Positions 9,378-17,214 of a stretch of 64,000 bases of DNA are shown piece by piece. Under the pieces are notes generated by a model. It worked only from the letters and a program-made list of their open reading frames with translations, was not told where the DNA came from and ran no database searches. Each line of letters begins with the position of its first letter. Within the stretch, counting starts at the first letter, position 1. The stretch spans positions 3,836,501-3,900,500 of the forward strand of contig NZ_CP133480.1 in assembly GCF_031195445.1 (NCBI RefSeq), in the 5' to 3' direction. This stretch comes from Acuticoccus sp. MNP-M23 (GTDB lineage: Bacteria > Pseudomonadota > Alphaproteobacteria > Rhizobiales > Amorphaceae). A program made the translations under genes and the position numbers.

Positions 9378-9797
9378 GTGGCGAGCCCGGGGAAACGAGG
9401 CCGGGCGGCGGCCACCTTAGGGCGGTGGCTCGCCGTAAGGCGGCGCACGGCAGGCGTCATATCGATCATCTTCGGTACCATGCTCGTAGTCGCGACAAGA
9501 GTGTCCGTGCGGCCATGACGACAAGAGTCACCGTGCGGCCATGAAATGTCTCATGGGGGTAAACCGTACCGAAGCGACGGCGTTCGCGGCGAAATGCAGA
9601 AAGATTGACGCACCCCGACCGTCCTCTTCCGCGACCGGAACGCCACACTGCGCATGTTCGGCGGCCTCCGCAGCTTCTGCCGCGCCGCCGCCCGTTAAGA
9701 TCAACCCGGGACCAATTTTCGTGCTGCCGTCTGGCTCGCCAGTACTGTCAGCTACCAGACATTAGTCCCGCGCCTGAGACCAAATTATTCGCGGCCA
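9378..9797. other. 420-bp intergenic region without a supported gene
   Basis: This lies between the histidine-phosphatase-like gene and the solute-binding protein gene, both on the minus strand. It should hold the promoter of the phosphatase-amidohydrolase-efflux operon. It contains a 26-bp imperfect tandem repeat (9493-9544) and an A-rich stretch near 9800. Short open frames on either strand (for example 9541-9765, plus) show no recognisable domain or ribosome site and are not called. Confidence 0.6.
9493..9544. repeat. Two tandem copies of a 26-bp direct repeat
   Basis: Copies at 9493-9518 and 9519-9544 are identical except for two adjacent bases (GT in the first, CA in the second). Each begins CGACAAGAGT and ends CCGTGCGGCCATGA. 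They lie just upstream of the operon that starts at 9377 on the minus strand. They could be a regulator binding array or a simple duplication. Confidence 0.7.
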
Positions 9798-10853
9798 TTA
9801 CTCGGAAAAAAATGAATTCTGCCAAAGTTCGGTGAATATCAGACGCTTGTGCTGGTCGAGTGCGACGAGAAGTTTTGGCGAAAGCGCGATCGGGCGCAGC
9901 TGGGACGAACTGGTCCCGTCCGGAACAGCGCCCTTCTCGCGCAGGACATCGAGATCGATAAGAAGGTTCGCGCGGCGCAGACCGTCCTGACCGGCGGACG
10001 AAAGCAAATAGTCCACCAGTCTCCTGGCAAGTTCGTTGTTTTCGGAGCCGCGCGGCAGGACGGCGCCTCTTGCGAGGATGAGGGTGTAGTCCGAAGGAGC
10101 GACGATCCCGAGGCGCGGATCGGCCTTTGCCAGCTCGAACGCATACGAGCCGAGGAGGTTGTATCCGATGAGGTAGTCGCCGCTCAACACGCCGTTCATG
10201 ATCTCGGCAGAGCAGCATGTCGCCACGGCCCCGGTCCGGCCAAATGCCTCGAGCAACCCGCCGAACGTCGTCGCTTCGAGCGAATCTGCATAGGCGAAGA
10301 GAAAGCCGAGACCCGAGGCGTCAATGTCGTAGGTGGCAACGCGACCGGCGTACCGTTCCGGGGCGTTGCGCAAGGTGTCCAGAAGGTCGAAGCGCGAACG
10401 CGGGACTTCGTCAGGTGGCACGAGGTCGCGGTTGTAGACGATGACGGCCGGCTCGCGCGTGATGCCCCAAAGCTCGTCGCGCCACGAGAGCTGGGGCGGC
10501 AATGCCGCCGTGGCCTTGGAGACGTGAGCTGCGGCACAGGCGCGGTTGACGAAGTCGACAAGCTGGTGAACGGCCGAGCTGATGATCAGGTCCGCCGCTG
10601 GCGATCCCGTCTCGCATTCCGCGATACTCTGCCGATAAAGATTGTTTGACAGCCATTGTTCATAGACGATCGCGGTGCCCTGCTGGGTCGAGAGAAAGCC
10701 TTCGAGCACCGGCCGCAGCACGGCAAGGTCGGTCGTGCTGCGCACGCGGAGCTCTTGCACCGCAGCCTCAGGCCCGATGACAGCGGTCAGCTCCTGCGCG
10801 TCGGCAACGCTGCCGGCAATCAGGAAAACGACCGCAATCACTCGCCGCATCAT
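9798..10853 (-). CDS. Periplasmic solute-binding protein coupled to a TctDE-like two-component system
   Basis: The 351-residue product has a signal peptide (MMRRVIAVVFLIAGSVADA) followed by an extracellular solute-binding fold of the Fe3+/phosphoglycerate-type family (type 2 periplasmic protein). Typical segments are WGITREPAVIVYNRDLV and SGDYLIGYNLLGSYAFEL. Starting at the Met at 10853 gives a 4-bp ATGA overlap with the histidine kinase stop. An upstream in-frame start would extend into the kinase gene and spoil the signal peptide. No permease or ATPase accompanies it. It may therefore act as a periplasmic sensor accessory of the kinase, as PgtC does in the PgtABC phosphoglycerate sensing system. 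That analogy is inference. Confidence 0.8.
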   Translation of the reverse strand: MMRRVIAVVFLIAGSVADAQELTAVIGPEAAVQELRVRSTTDLAVLRPVLEGFLSTQQGTAIVYEQWLSNNLYRQSIAECETGSPAADLIISSAVHQLVDFVNRACAAAHVSKATAALPPQLSWRDELWGITREPAVIVYNRDLVPPDEVPRSRFDLLDTLRNAPERYAGRVATYDIDASGLGFLFAYADSLEATTFGGLLEAFGRTGAVATCCSAEIMNGVLSGDYLIGYNLLGSYAFELAKADPRLGIVAPSDYTLILARGAVLPRGSENNELARRLVDYLLSSAGQDGLRRANLLIDLDVLREKGAVPDGTSSSQLRPIALSPKLLVALDQHKRLIFTELWQNSFFSE

Positions 10854-12229
10854 GGGGCCGCCACGCGAGGTAGGCTGATTGAAATTTCGAAGCCGTTCCC
10901 GTCGCATGAGTGCGAGAGGCAGCCCTGGTGACTGACGGCAACCGCGTGCGCGATTGCAAGGCCGAGCCCGCCCGCGCCCGCCGAACGACCGTTGGCGAAC
11001 CGGCGCCCCATGCCGGCGAGAACCGAAGGGGCGGGCCCGCTGCCTGCGTCCCGGACCCAGAGTAGGGCAGCGCCGTTGGCGCGGGATACGCCCAGCACGA
11101 TCGGCGGTACCCCGTGCCGGATCGCATTTCCGAGGAGGTTCTTGCCGGCTTCCGTGAGCGAAAGCATGTCCGCGTCGACCCAGACCTCGGCCTCTGGAAT
11201 GTCCAGAGACATCGCGTGGTCGATCACCAAGGCCTCGATTTCACTCTCTTCATAGACTTCAAGCGCGACGTCGCGCAGATCGAGACGCTCCTTCGGCGCC
11301 GAATCGCTCCGGTGGATCACAAGGCCCTGGCTCAAGAGCTGGTCCAGCAACCGGCTGAGGCTGATCGCGCGGCTCTTTGCGCGGTCCATCAGGATGCGCC
11401 GCTCGGCCGGGTCCGCCTCGTCGTATGCGGCATCGAGCTGAAGGCGGATCGCCGCCAGCGGTGTGCGCAGCTGATGCGCCGTGTCGGCGATGAGATCCCT
11501 GTTGGCATCGAGCTGGCGCCGGAGCCGGGCAATGAAGCTGTTCAGTGCATCACGAAGCGCGGCGACCTCGCGCGGTGCCGGTTCGGCCAGTGGCGACAGA
11601 TCGGTCGGTTTGCGGCGCGCGAGCGCTGCGCCGATCCGGCCGAGCGGGCGCAGCGTCGACAGGACTGCGAGCCAGGCGAGCACTGCAATCACGACCCCCG
11701 CCACAGCGAGAGCGAACACCGCATTTTGCGCAATGTCGAACGCGAGGTCACGGCGGGCGTGCAAGGTGTGTCCGACGATGATTTCGACGGGACCGCTGTA
11801 CCCACGCTCAGCGAAGAGGCGCGTCACGGCAACGTACCGTGCCGGCTCTCCGCTGAAATCGGCGCCGTAGAAGCTCGGCGTTTCGGTGGTTGTTTCGGGG
11901 CGCGGCGCTGCCGGGTTGCCGGTGAGCGTGTCGCCATCCCTGCCGACCACGCGATAATTGATCCGGTCGCGCGGGGCGAGGGCAAGCAGTTCGAATGCCG
12001 AAACCGGCATGTCGACGATCGGAAAGCCATCCCGAATGGATATAGACTCCGCAATGTCGCTTGCCGCACCAACGAGAAGTCGGTCGAATGCCTCCCGTGC
12101 GGCGTGACGGCCATATGCCAATGCCGCCAGCATCACGACAATACCGGCGACCGCCAGCACAGAGCCGATCGCCAGCACGATGCGTGCCTGCAAAGACAAC
12201 GTCGTGCGCGGGGCAGCCACGTCGGTCAC
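10850..12229 (-). CDS. Sensor histidine kinase, TctE-like
   Basis: The 459-residue membrane kinase has TM1 at about 17-39, a periplasmic sensor region of about 125 residues and TM2 at about 168-190. A HAMP-like linker follows, then the phosphorylation box DTAHQLRTPLAAIRLQ with His252. The ATPase domain shows an N-box (LGNAIRHG), G1 (VRDAGSGP) and G2 (GGLGLAIAHA). The architecture matches TctE/QseC-type kinases that sense citrate or tricarboxylates. It overlaps its response regulator by 4 bp upstream and the solute-binding protein by 4 bp downstream. The cluster is divergent from tctCBA, which it most likely controls. Confidence 0.9.
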   Translation of the reverse strand: MTDVAAPRTTLSLQARIVLAIGSVLAVAGIVVMLAALAYGRHAAREAFDRLLVGAASDIAESISIRDGFPIVDMPVSAFELLALAPRDRINYRVVGRDGDTLTGNPAAPRPETTTETPSFYGADFSGEPARYVAVTRLFAERGYSGPVEIIVGHTLHARRDLAFDIAQNAVFALAVAGVVIAVLAWLAVLSTLRPLGRIGAALARRKPTDLSPLAEPAPREVAALRDALNSFIARLRRQLDANRDLIADTAHQLRTPLAAIRLQLDAAYDEADPAERRILMDRAKSRAISLSRLLDQLLSQGLVIHRSDSAPKERLDLRDVALEVYEESEIEALVIDHAMSLDIPEAEVWVDADMLSLTEAGKNLLGNAIRHGVPPIVLGVSRANGAALLWVRDAGSGPAPSVLAGMGRRFANGRSAGAGGLGLAIAHAVAVSHQGCLSHSCDGNGFEISISLPRVAAP

Positions 12230-12900
12230 GACCGGCTGGCCTCGATCGAATATCCGAGGTTTCGGTGCGTGAGGATCTTCACGTCCGATCCGCCAAGCTT
12301 TTTACGGATGCGCGCGACGTAAAGCTCCACCGCGTTGAGGCCCACATCTGACTCGTTGAACGTGAACAGACAGTCGAACAGTCTTTCCTTCGTCAGGATG
12401 CGGCCGGGATTTCGCAAAAGGACGTTGAGGAGAGTCAATTCGCGGCGTGTCATGGCAACCAGTTCGCCGCGAAGTCGGACCGTCTGTGCAGAGGGATTGA
12501 GGGCGAGGTCGCCCAGAACAAGCTCAGATCCCTTCTGATCTCGACCACGCCGGCTGAGCGCCCAGATCCGCGCGGTGAGTTCGCGCAGATCGAAGGGTTT
12601 TACGAGATAGTCGTCGGCGCCATCGTAGAGCGATCCGATCCTTGTCTCGACCGAGTAGTTTGCCGAAAGCATGAGGACCGGCGTCGCGTCCTCGCGCTGG
12701 CGCATGTTGCGCAGGACGTCGCGCCCGTCGCCATCGGCCAGCTGTATGTCGAGGATCACAAGATCGAAGCTTTGCACGCTCAGGCAGGTTTCGGCCTCCC
12801 TGGCCCTTTCGGCCACATCGCAGGCAAATCCTTCCCGCGTGAGATGGGCCGCGATCGTTGCTGCCACATCACTCGCGTCTTCCACCAAGAGCACGCGCAT
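12226..12900 (-). CDS. OmpR-family response regulator, TctD-like
   Basis: The 224-residue product has a receiver domain (acidic pocket in VLLVEDASD, phospho-acceptor Asp51 in LVILDIQLADGDG, conserved Lys in YLVKPFD) and a C-terminal winged helix (LTLLNVLLRNPGRIL, YVARIRKKLG, NLGYSI). The ATG at 12900 is preferred because GGAGAAG lies 8 bases upstream and it starts directly at the receiver strand. An in-frame start at 12963 would add 21 unrelated residues. It forms an operon with the kinase and solute-binding protein, and probably activates tctCBA across the 161-bp divergent intergenic region. Confidence 0.92.
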   Translation of the reverse strand: MRVLLVEDASDVAATIAAHLTREGFACDVAERAREAETCLSVQSFDLVILDIQLADGDGRDVLRNMRQREDATPVLMLSANYSVETRIGSLYDGADDYLVKPFDLRELTARIWALSRRGRDQKGSELVLGDLALNPSAQTVRLRGELVAMTRRELTLLNVLLRNPGRILTKERLFDCLFTFNESDVGLNAVELYVARIRKKLGGSDVKILTHRNLGYSIEASRS

Positions 12901-12962
12901 TACGATTCTTCTCCATCTCGAAGCATAGGAGCCCCGGCAGCCGATGAAAAGATGAGCAATCA

Positions 12963-12998
12963 TGACAGCGTAGTAACCAGATGACAGCTAAATGACAG
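12963..12998. promoter_or_regulatory. Repeated TGACAG elements in the tctD-tctC divergent region
   Basis: Three TGACAG copies lie at 12963, 12982 and 12993 in the 161-bp gap between the response regulator and tctC. The last two are extended (ATGACAG-N4-ATGACAG) and spaced 11 bp, about one helical turn. That is the geometry expected for tandem OmpR-family binding. The most likely reading is a binding site for the adjacent TctD-like regulator. This rests on position and spacing only. Confidence 0.4.
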
Positions 12999-13061
12999 AA
13001 TCCACGACTAACCTTCGCTGACGACCGGGGAAAACCCCGGCTTGCACTGGAGGAAACTGAC

Positions 13062-14054
13062 ATGATCAAGACGACCTTTGCGGGCGCCGCCATTGCGGCC
13101 GCCCTTGCTGCAGCCGTGCCGACTGCGGCGTCTGCGCAGGCGTTCACGCCCGAGCGGCCCGAATGCATCGCCCCCGCATCGGCCGGCGGCGGCTGGGACT
13201 TCACATGTCGTCAGGTTGCGCGGGTGATGCGCGAAACCGGCCTCATCGAAGGGTCCATGCGGGTTCAGAACCTCTCCGGCGGTGGTGGCGGCGTCGCCTT
13301 TGCAGAAGTGGTCAACAAGCGCGACGACGAGAACGACCTGATTGTGGCCGCGTCCACCGCGACCGCGACCCGGCTCGCGCAAGGCGCGTATCCCGGCAAC
13401 ACGATGGACCAGGTTCGCTGGCTTGGCACGATTGGCGCCGATTATGGCGTGATCGGCGTGCGCCCGGAGTCCGACATCAAAGACCTTTCCCAGCTGATGA
13501 CCGCGCTCAAGGACACGCCGCGCGACATCTCCATCGGCGGCGGCTCGGCCTCGGGCGGCTGGGATCACCTCAAGGTGCTCATCGCTGCGCAGAAGGCCGG
13601 CGTCGAGGATCTGCGCGCGATCAAGTACGTCGCCTTTGCGGGCGGCGGTGAGGCGATCAGTCAGCTGCTGGCAGGCTCGCTCCAGGCCTACTCGGGCGAC
13701 CTTTCCGAGGCGATGGGCTTCGTCGCGTCCGGCGATCTGCGTGTTCTGGCGGTTCTCGCGCCCGAGCGGCTGGAGGGGGATTTCTCAGCTTTCCCGACCG
13801 CCAAGGAGCAGGGGGTGGACGTGGTCGGTGCCAATTGGCGCGGCTTTTATGGGCCGGGCAAGATGAGCGACGAAGCCTACGACTGGTGGGTCGGTCAGCT
13901 CGACACGATGTATGACAGCCAGGAGTGGAAGGCCGTGATGGAGCAGAACGGGCTCGCCGAGCTCGACCTGCACGGCAAGGAATTCAACGAATTCGTGGCC
14001 CAGTCCGTCAGCGAGATCGAAACGATCTCTCGCCAGATCGGCCTCATCCAGTAA
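13062..14054 (+). CDS. tctC: Tripartite tricarboxylate transporter substrate-binding protein TctC
   Basis: The 330-residue product has a cleavable signal peptide (about 1-25, ending ASAQA) and a Bug/TctC fold, including the signature ECIAPASAGGGWDFTCRQVAR and a GGGSASGGWDHLKV segment. It captures a carboxylate in the periplasm for the TctAB permease. A strong ribosome site (GGAGGAA) precedes the ATG. A stem-loop follows the stop, which would favour higher yield of the binding protein than of the permease. The likely substrate class is citrate or another tricarboxylate, although the Bug family is broad. Confidence 0.93.
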   Translation: MIKTTFAGAAIAAALAAAVPTAASAQAFTPERPECIAPASAGGGWDFTCRQVARVMRETGLIEGSMRVQNLSGGGGGVAFAEVVNKRDDENDLIVAASTATATRLAQGAYPGNTMDQVRWLGTIGADYGVIGVRPESDIKDLSQLMTALKDTPRDISIGGGSASGGWDHLKVLIAAQKAGVEDLRAIKYVAFAGGGEAISQLLAGSLQAYSGDLSEAMGFVASGDLRVLAVLAPERLEGDFSAFPTAKEQGVDVVGANWRGFYGPGKMSDEAYDWWVGQLDTMYDSQEWKAVMEQNGLAELDLHGKEFNEFVAQSVSEIETISRQIGLIQ

Positions 14055-14069
14055 CGGACCACCGGCTTG

Positions 14070-14099
14070 CAGCCTGCCCGCGGTTTCACGGGCGGGCTG
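14070..14099 (+). terminator. Stem-loop between tctC and tctB (intercistronic attenuator)
   Basis: Arms of 11 bases at 14070-14080 (CAGCCTGCCCG) and 14089-14099 pair with a single G-U, closing an 8-base loop. There is no T-tract, and transcription probably continues into tctB. Such loops after binding-protein genes stabilise the 5' message and lower permease expression. Confidence 0.5.
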
Positions 14100-14151
14100 T
14101 AAGCCTGTTCTGGCCTTCCTCACAGCATACATGCGGGAGACATGTCCCATT

Positions 14152-14583
14152 ATGAGTGATCGCGTTCTTGGCGGCGTCGGCTTGACCCTCGCCGTGTTCT
14201 ACGCATGGGCCGCGACGATCATTCCCGAGCCATTCGCGTCCGACGCGATCGGTCCGGACGGATTTCCGATGATCATCGCTGTCATCCTTGGCCTCTCGTC
14301 CCTCTACTTCGTGCTGAAGCCGGACCCCGAGCCGAAATGGCCTTCGCTCAACCGCCTGGCCGAGATCGGCTTCGCGGTGCTCATCATGTTCGGCTACGCG
14401 GAGGTTCTGCCGGTGTTCGGCTTTGTCTTCGCCACAATCATCATCACCGCCTACCTGACCTGGCGCCTCGGCGCACGGCCTTTGACGGCAATCCTGAACG
14501 GCGTCGGCACGTCGGTCGGCCTCTTCGTCCTGTTCGAGCTCATTTTCGGTCTGTCGCTCGCCGACGGCCCACTCGGTTTTTGA
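14152..14583 (+). CDS. tctB: Tripartite tricarboxylate transporter small membrane subunit TctB
   Basis: The 143-residue product has four predicted membrane segments and the DAIGPDGFPMIIAVILGLSS region typical of TctB. It partners with TctA in the inner membrane. The ATG at 14152 is chosen because GGGAG lies about 12 bases upstream and translation begins just before TM1. An in-frame ATG at 14131 lacks a ribosome site. It sits between tctC and tctA, 9 bp before tctA. Confidence 0.88.
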   Translation: MSDRVLGGVGLTLAVFYAWAATIIPEPFASDAIGPDGFPMIIAVILGLSSLYFVLKPDPEPKWPSLNRLAEIGFAVLIMFGYAEVLPVFGFVFATIIITAYLTWRLGARPLTAILNGVGTSVGLFVLFELIFGLSLADGPLGF

Positions 14584-14592
14584 GGGCATTTC

Positions 14593-16134
14593 ATGGATAC
14601 ATTCGTTTCACTCTACGACGGCTTCTCCATCGCGCTGACGTGGCAGAATCTTCTGCTCGCGTTTCTGGGCTGTTTCCTCGGCACCATGATGGGGGCGCTC
14701 CCCGGCCTCGGCCCCGCCAACGGCGTCGCCATCCTGATTCCGCTGGCCTTCACCTTCGGCCTCGGCGCCGTCCCCGCGCTGATCCTACTGACGTCGGTCT
14801 ACTACGGGGCAATGTATGGCGGGCGGATCTCGTCGATCCTTCTCAACATCCCCGGCGACGAGCCGGCCATGATGACATGCCTCGACGGTTATCCCATGGC
14901 CAAGGCCGGCCGAGCGGGTGAGGCGCTGGCGCTTTCGGGGATTGCCTCCTTCGTGGGGGCGTTCTTCGCGACCTGGGGTCTCGTCTTCCTCGCGCCGCAG
15001 CTGGTGAAGATCGCGCTGCTGTTCGGGCCGGCTGAGTATTTCGTTCTCTTCACGCTGGCCTTTGCAACGCTCGGCGGCATTGCCGCGGCCAACCAGGCCA
15101 AGTCCGCCTTCGCCGCCGCGCTCGGCATCGGGATCGCGATGATCGGGGTGGACACGCAGACCGGCGTGCAGCGCTTCACCTTCGGCGAGGTGCACCTTTA
15201 CGACGGCATCGACTTTTTGATTGCCATCGTTGGCCTCTTCGCCCTGTCCGAAGTCTTCATCTTCCTCGAACATCGCAGCAGCCGCGGAGAGAAAAAAGAA
15301 GAGCCGAAGATGCAGATCGGGCGTCTCACGCCCTCCTGGAAACTCCTGCGCTACTGCACGCCCGCGATGATCCGCTCGACAGTGGTGGGTTTCCTCGCAG
15401 GCGTTCTGCCCGGGGCCGGCGCCTCGCTCGGTTCCTTCCTTGCCTATTCGGTCGAAAAGCAGGTCTCCGACCCGCGGTCCGAAACCTTCGGCAAGGGCGA
15501 TCCGCGCGGTGTCGCGGCACCGGAGGCCGGCAACAACGCGGCCTCCGGCGGAGCGCTGGTGCCGATGCTTGCGCTTGGCGTGCCGGGGTCCGGGACGACG
15601 GCGGTGCTGCTCGCCGTGCTGCTCACGCTCAACATTCAGCCGGGGCCGCTCCTGTTCCAGAACAACCCCGACGTCGTCTGGGGCCTGATCGCGGCGCTGT
15701 TCATTGCGAACTTCATGCTTCTTGCGCTCAACATCCCGATGGTCGGCATCTTCACGCGGGTCCTCTTGGTGCCCTCGCACATCCTGATGCCAATCGTTGC
15801 CATGATCGCGTTCATCGGGATCTACTCGATCACCGGTTCCACGTTCGAGCTGAAGATGATGGTTTTCTTCGGGGTGCTCGGCTGGGTTTTGCGCAAGCTC
15901 GATGTACCGCTCGTGCCGATCATTCTCGGCATCCTTCTCGGCAACGAGATGGAGGTGAACCTTCGGCGCGCGATGACGATCTCGAACGGGGAGTGGTCGG
16001 CGCTCTTCGGCAGCTGGCTCGCGATCATTCTGTGGACCATCGCCATCGTCGGCTTCGTGCTGCCGATTGTCCTTGGCAGGCGCGTCAAGAAGAAGATGAA
16101 ACAGGCAGAGGAAGAAGGCGCGCTCACCGACTGA
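14593..16134 (+). CDS. tctA: Tripartite tricarboxylate transporter large permease TctA
   Basis: The 513-residue integral membrane protein has about 11-12 helices and the two TctA signatures: GALPGLGPANGVAILIPL near residue 38 and GVLPGAGASLGSFLAYSVEKQ near residue 273. It is the sodium- or proton-coupled translocating subunit of the TctABC importer. A GAGGGC ribosome site precedes the ATG. The C-terminus ends in a Lys-rich cytoplasmic tail. Confidence 0.95.
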   Translation: MDTFVSLYDGFSIALTWQNLLLAFLGCFLGTMMGALPGLGPANGVAILIPLAFTFGLGAVPALILLTSVYYGAMYGGRISSILLNIPGDEPAMMTCLDGYPMAKAGRAGEALALSGIASFVGAFFATWGLVFLAPQLVKIALLFGPAEYFVLFTLAFATLGGIAAANQAKSAFAAALGIGIAMIGVDTQTGVQRFTFGEVHLYDGIDFLIAIVGLFALSEVFIFLEHRSSRGEKKEEPKMQIGRLTPSWKLLRYCTPAMIRSTVVGFLAGVLPGAGASLGSFLAYSVEKQVSDPRSETFGKGDPRGVAAPEAGNNAASGGALVPMLALGVPGSGTTAVLLAVLLTLNIQPGPLLFQNNPDVVWGLIAALFIANFMLLALNIPMVGIFTRVLLVPSHILMPIVAMIAFIGIYSITGSTFELKMMVFFGVLGWVLRKLDVPLVPIILGILLGNEMEVNLRRAMTISNGEWSALFGSWLAIILWTIAIVGFVLPIVLGRRVKKKMKQAEEEGALTD

Positions 16135-16233
16135 CGAACGTCAGCCCGCTCGGAGCGGCGGCCGAAATCGACGATGGCCGCCCCAACCGCGGCCGGACCA
16201 TGGACACGCGCTTACCAGCATCGGATTGCCATC

Positions 16234-16629
16234 ATGTCATCTGAGGATCTTCGCCCGAAAGGGCCGCCAACTATCCGGGTCATTGCCATGCCGGCCGACA
16301 CCAATCCCGCCGGAGACATTTTCGGCGGCTGGTTGATGAGCCAGATGGACCTCGCGGCGGGGACCGTGGCGGCCCGCCGGTCTCGCGGCCGCAGTTCGAC
16401 CATCGCTGTCGACGGAATGAAGCTCCATCGCCCGGTCAGGATCGGCGATGAGGTGTCGCTTTATGCCGAGATCGAGAAGGTCGGCCGCAGTTCAATGCGG
16501 ATCCATGTCGAGGCGTGGCGGCGCGAACGCCATGCGGAGGACACCGAGCTCGTCACCGAGGCGACGTTCACCTTCGTTGCGCTCGATGGCGACGGCCGCC
16601 CGCGTCCGGTAGATTCTCCTCCGACCTGA
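16234..16629 (+). CDS. Acyl-CoA thioesterase, YciA-like hotdog protein
   Basis: The 131-residue product carries the YciA/BFIT hotdog signature PADTNPAGDIFGGWLMSQMD, with the catalytic Asp in that motif, followed by the GMKLHRPVRIGDEV strand. It would hydrolyse acyl-CoA thioesters in the cytosol and is expected to be a hexamer. The ATG at 16234 is chosen since family members begin about 15 residues before the motif. It is 99 bp after tctA and possibly monocistronic, followed by a stem-loop. Confidence 0.9.
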   Translation: MSSEDLRPKGPPTIRVIAMPADTNPAGDIFGGWLMSQMDLAAGTVAARRSRGRSSTIAVDGMKLHRPVRIGDEVSLYAEIEKVGRSSMRIHVEAWRRERHAEDTELVTEATFTFVALDGDGRPRPVDSPPT

Positions 16630-16639
16630 GCCTCAACTG

Positions 16640-16662
16640 GCCGGAGGGAAGCGTCCTCCGGC
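16640..16662 (+). terminator. Stem-loop after the thioesterase gene
   Basis: Perfect 8-base arms (GCCGGAGG at 16640-16647 and its complement at 16655-16662) enclose a 7-base loop. The structure begins 11 bases after the thioesterase stop. No U-tract follows, so intrinsic termination is uncertain. Confidence 0.45.
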
Positions 16663-17124
16663 GCGCGGCTTCCATTCATGCGAGCAACCGATCGGCGTCC
16701 AGCGTCAATCGAACGGATCCCGGCTGGCTTGGATGCTGGAGCGAGCCGCCCGGTAATCTTGGCTGCGGCGCTGTTGAACACGATCGCGCGCGGCATCCGG
16801 CGGATATTGACGCGACACGAAAACCGTCATGGCCCGACGTCTATGGGCGTCTCATGTGTTGCCGGCCGCGCCGGCGGGCAGGGGAGTCTCCCGGCATCTT
16901 TTGGATGTGCTTCAGAAAAGTGGAGAGTTCCCCTGAGGTGAAAGGCGCACCCGAGGGCGAAGCAGCGACGATTTACGAAGGAAGGGGCCGCCATCCGAAG
17001 GCACTCGCGGTGCCAGCAGCCGGTCCCGCGCATCGCTGTCCTTCGCTCATCGCGTTCAGAGCTGCGCACAAATGGTAGCACATGTGGCACCGCGCCGCAC
17101 CCAAGGAAATTGAGAAATCGAATG
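16663..17124. other. Non-coding stretch upstream of pufL; no LH1 genes
   Basis: Both strands were read for the small pufB and pufA (LH1 beta/alpha) frames expected before pufL. None is present, and no hydrophobic 45-60-codon frame with a His ligand occurs. Open frames here are arginine-rich shadows. A short palindrome CACATGTG occurs at 17079-17086. The composition becomes AT-rich only near 17100. Confidence 0.6.
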
Positions 17125-17160
17125 TGTAAATCTAAATTTACATTTATGTAAATGTAAGTT
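17125..17160. promoter_or_regulatory. AT-rich palindrome cluster upstream of pufL, PpsR/CrtJ-like TGT-N12-ACA
   Basis: TGTAAAT (17125-17131), spacer CTAA and ATTTACA (17136-17142) form a perfect inverted repeat that also reads TGT-N12-ACA, the spacing of PpsR/CrtJ operators. Sharing its right arm, TTTACAT (17137-17143) and ATGTAAA (17146-17152) form a second perfect inverted repeat. A partial half-site TGTAAG follows at 17154-17159. A TTGACG that could be a -35 begins at 17159, without a convincing -10. The classical PpsR consensus has C and G inside the TGT/ACA pair, which are A and T here. The assignment is therefore tentative. Confidence 0.5.
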
Positions 17161-17214
17161 GACGTCGCTTGCCTTCGTTTGGCATGACTCGAGCAGCAGA
17201 GTCGGAGGCAAACG

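Noticed and set aside
9541-9765. 74-codon plus-strand frame in the intergenic region
   Set aside because: Biased composition, no ribosome site and no recognisable domain.
16630-17214. Possible pufB/pufA (LH1) genes before pufL
   Set aside because: All frames were read; none encodes a short hydrophobic peptide with the LH1 His ligand.
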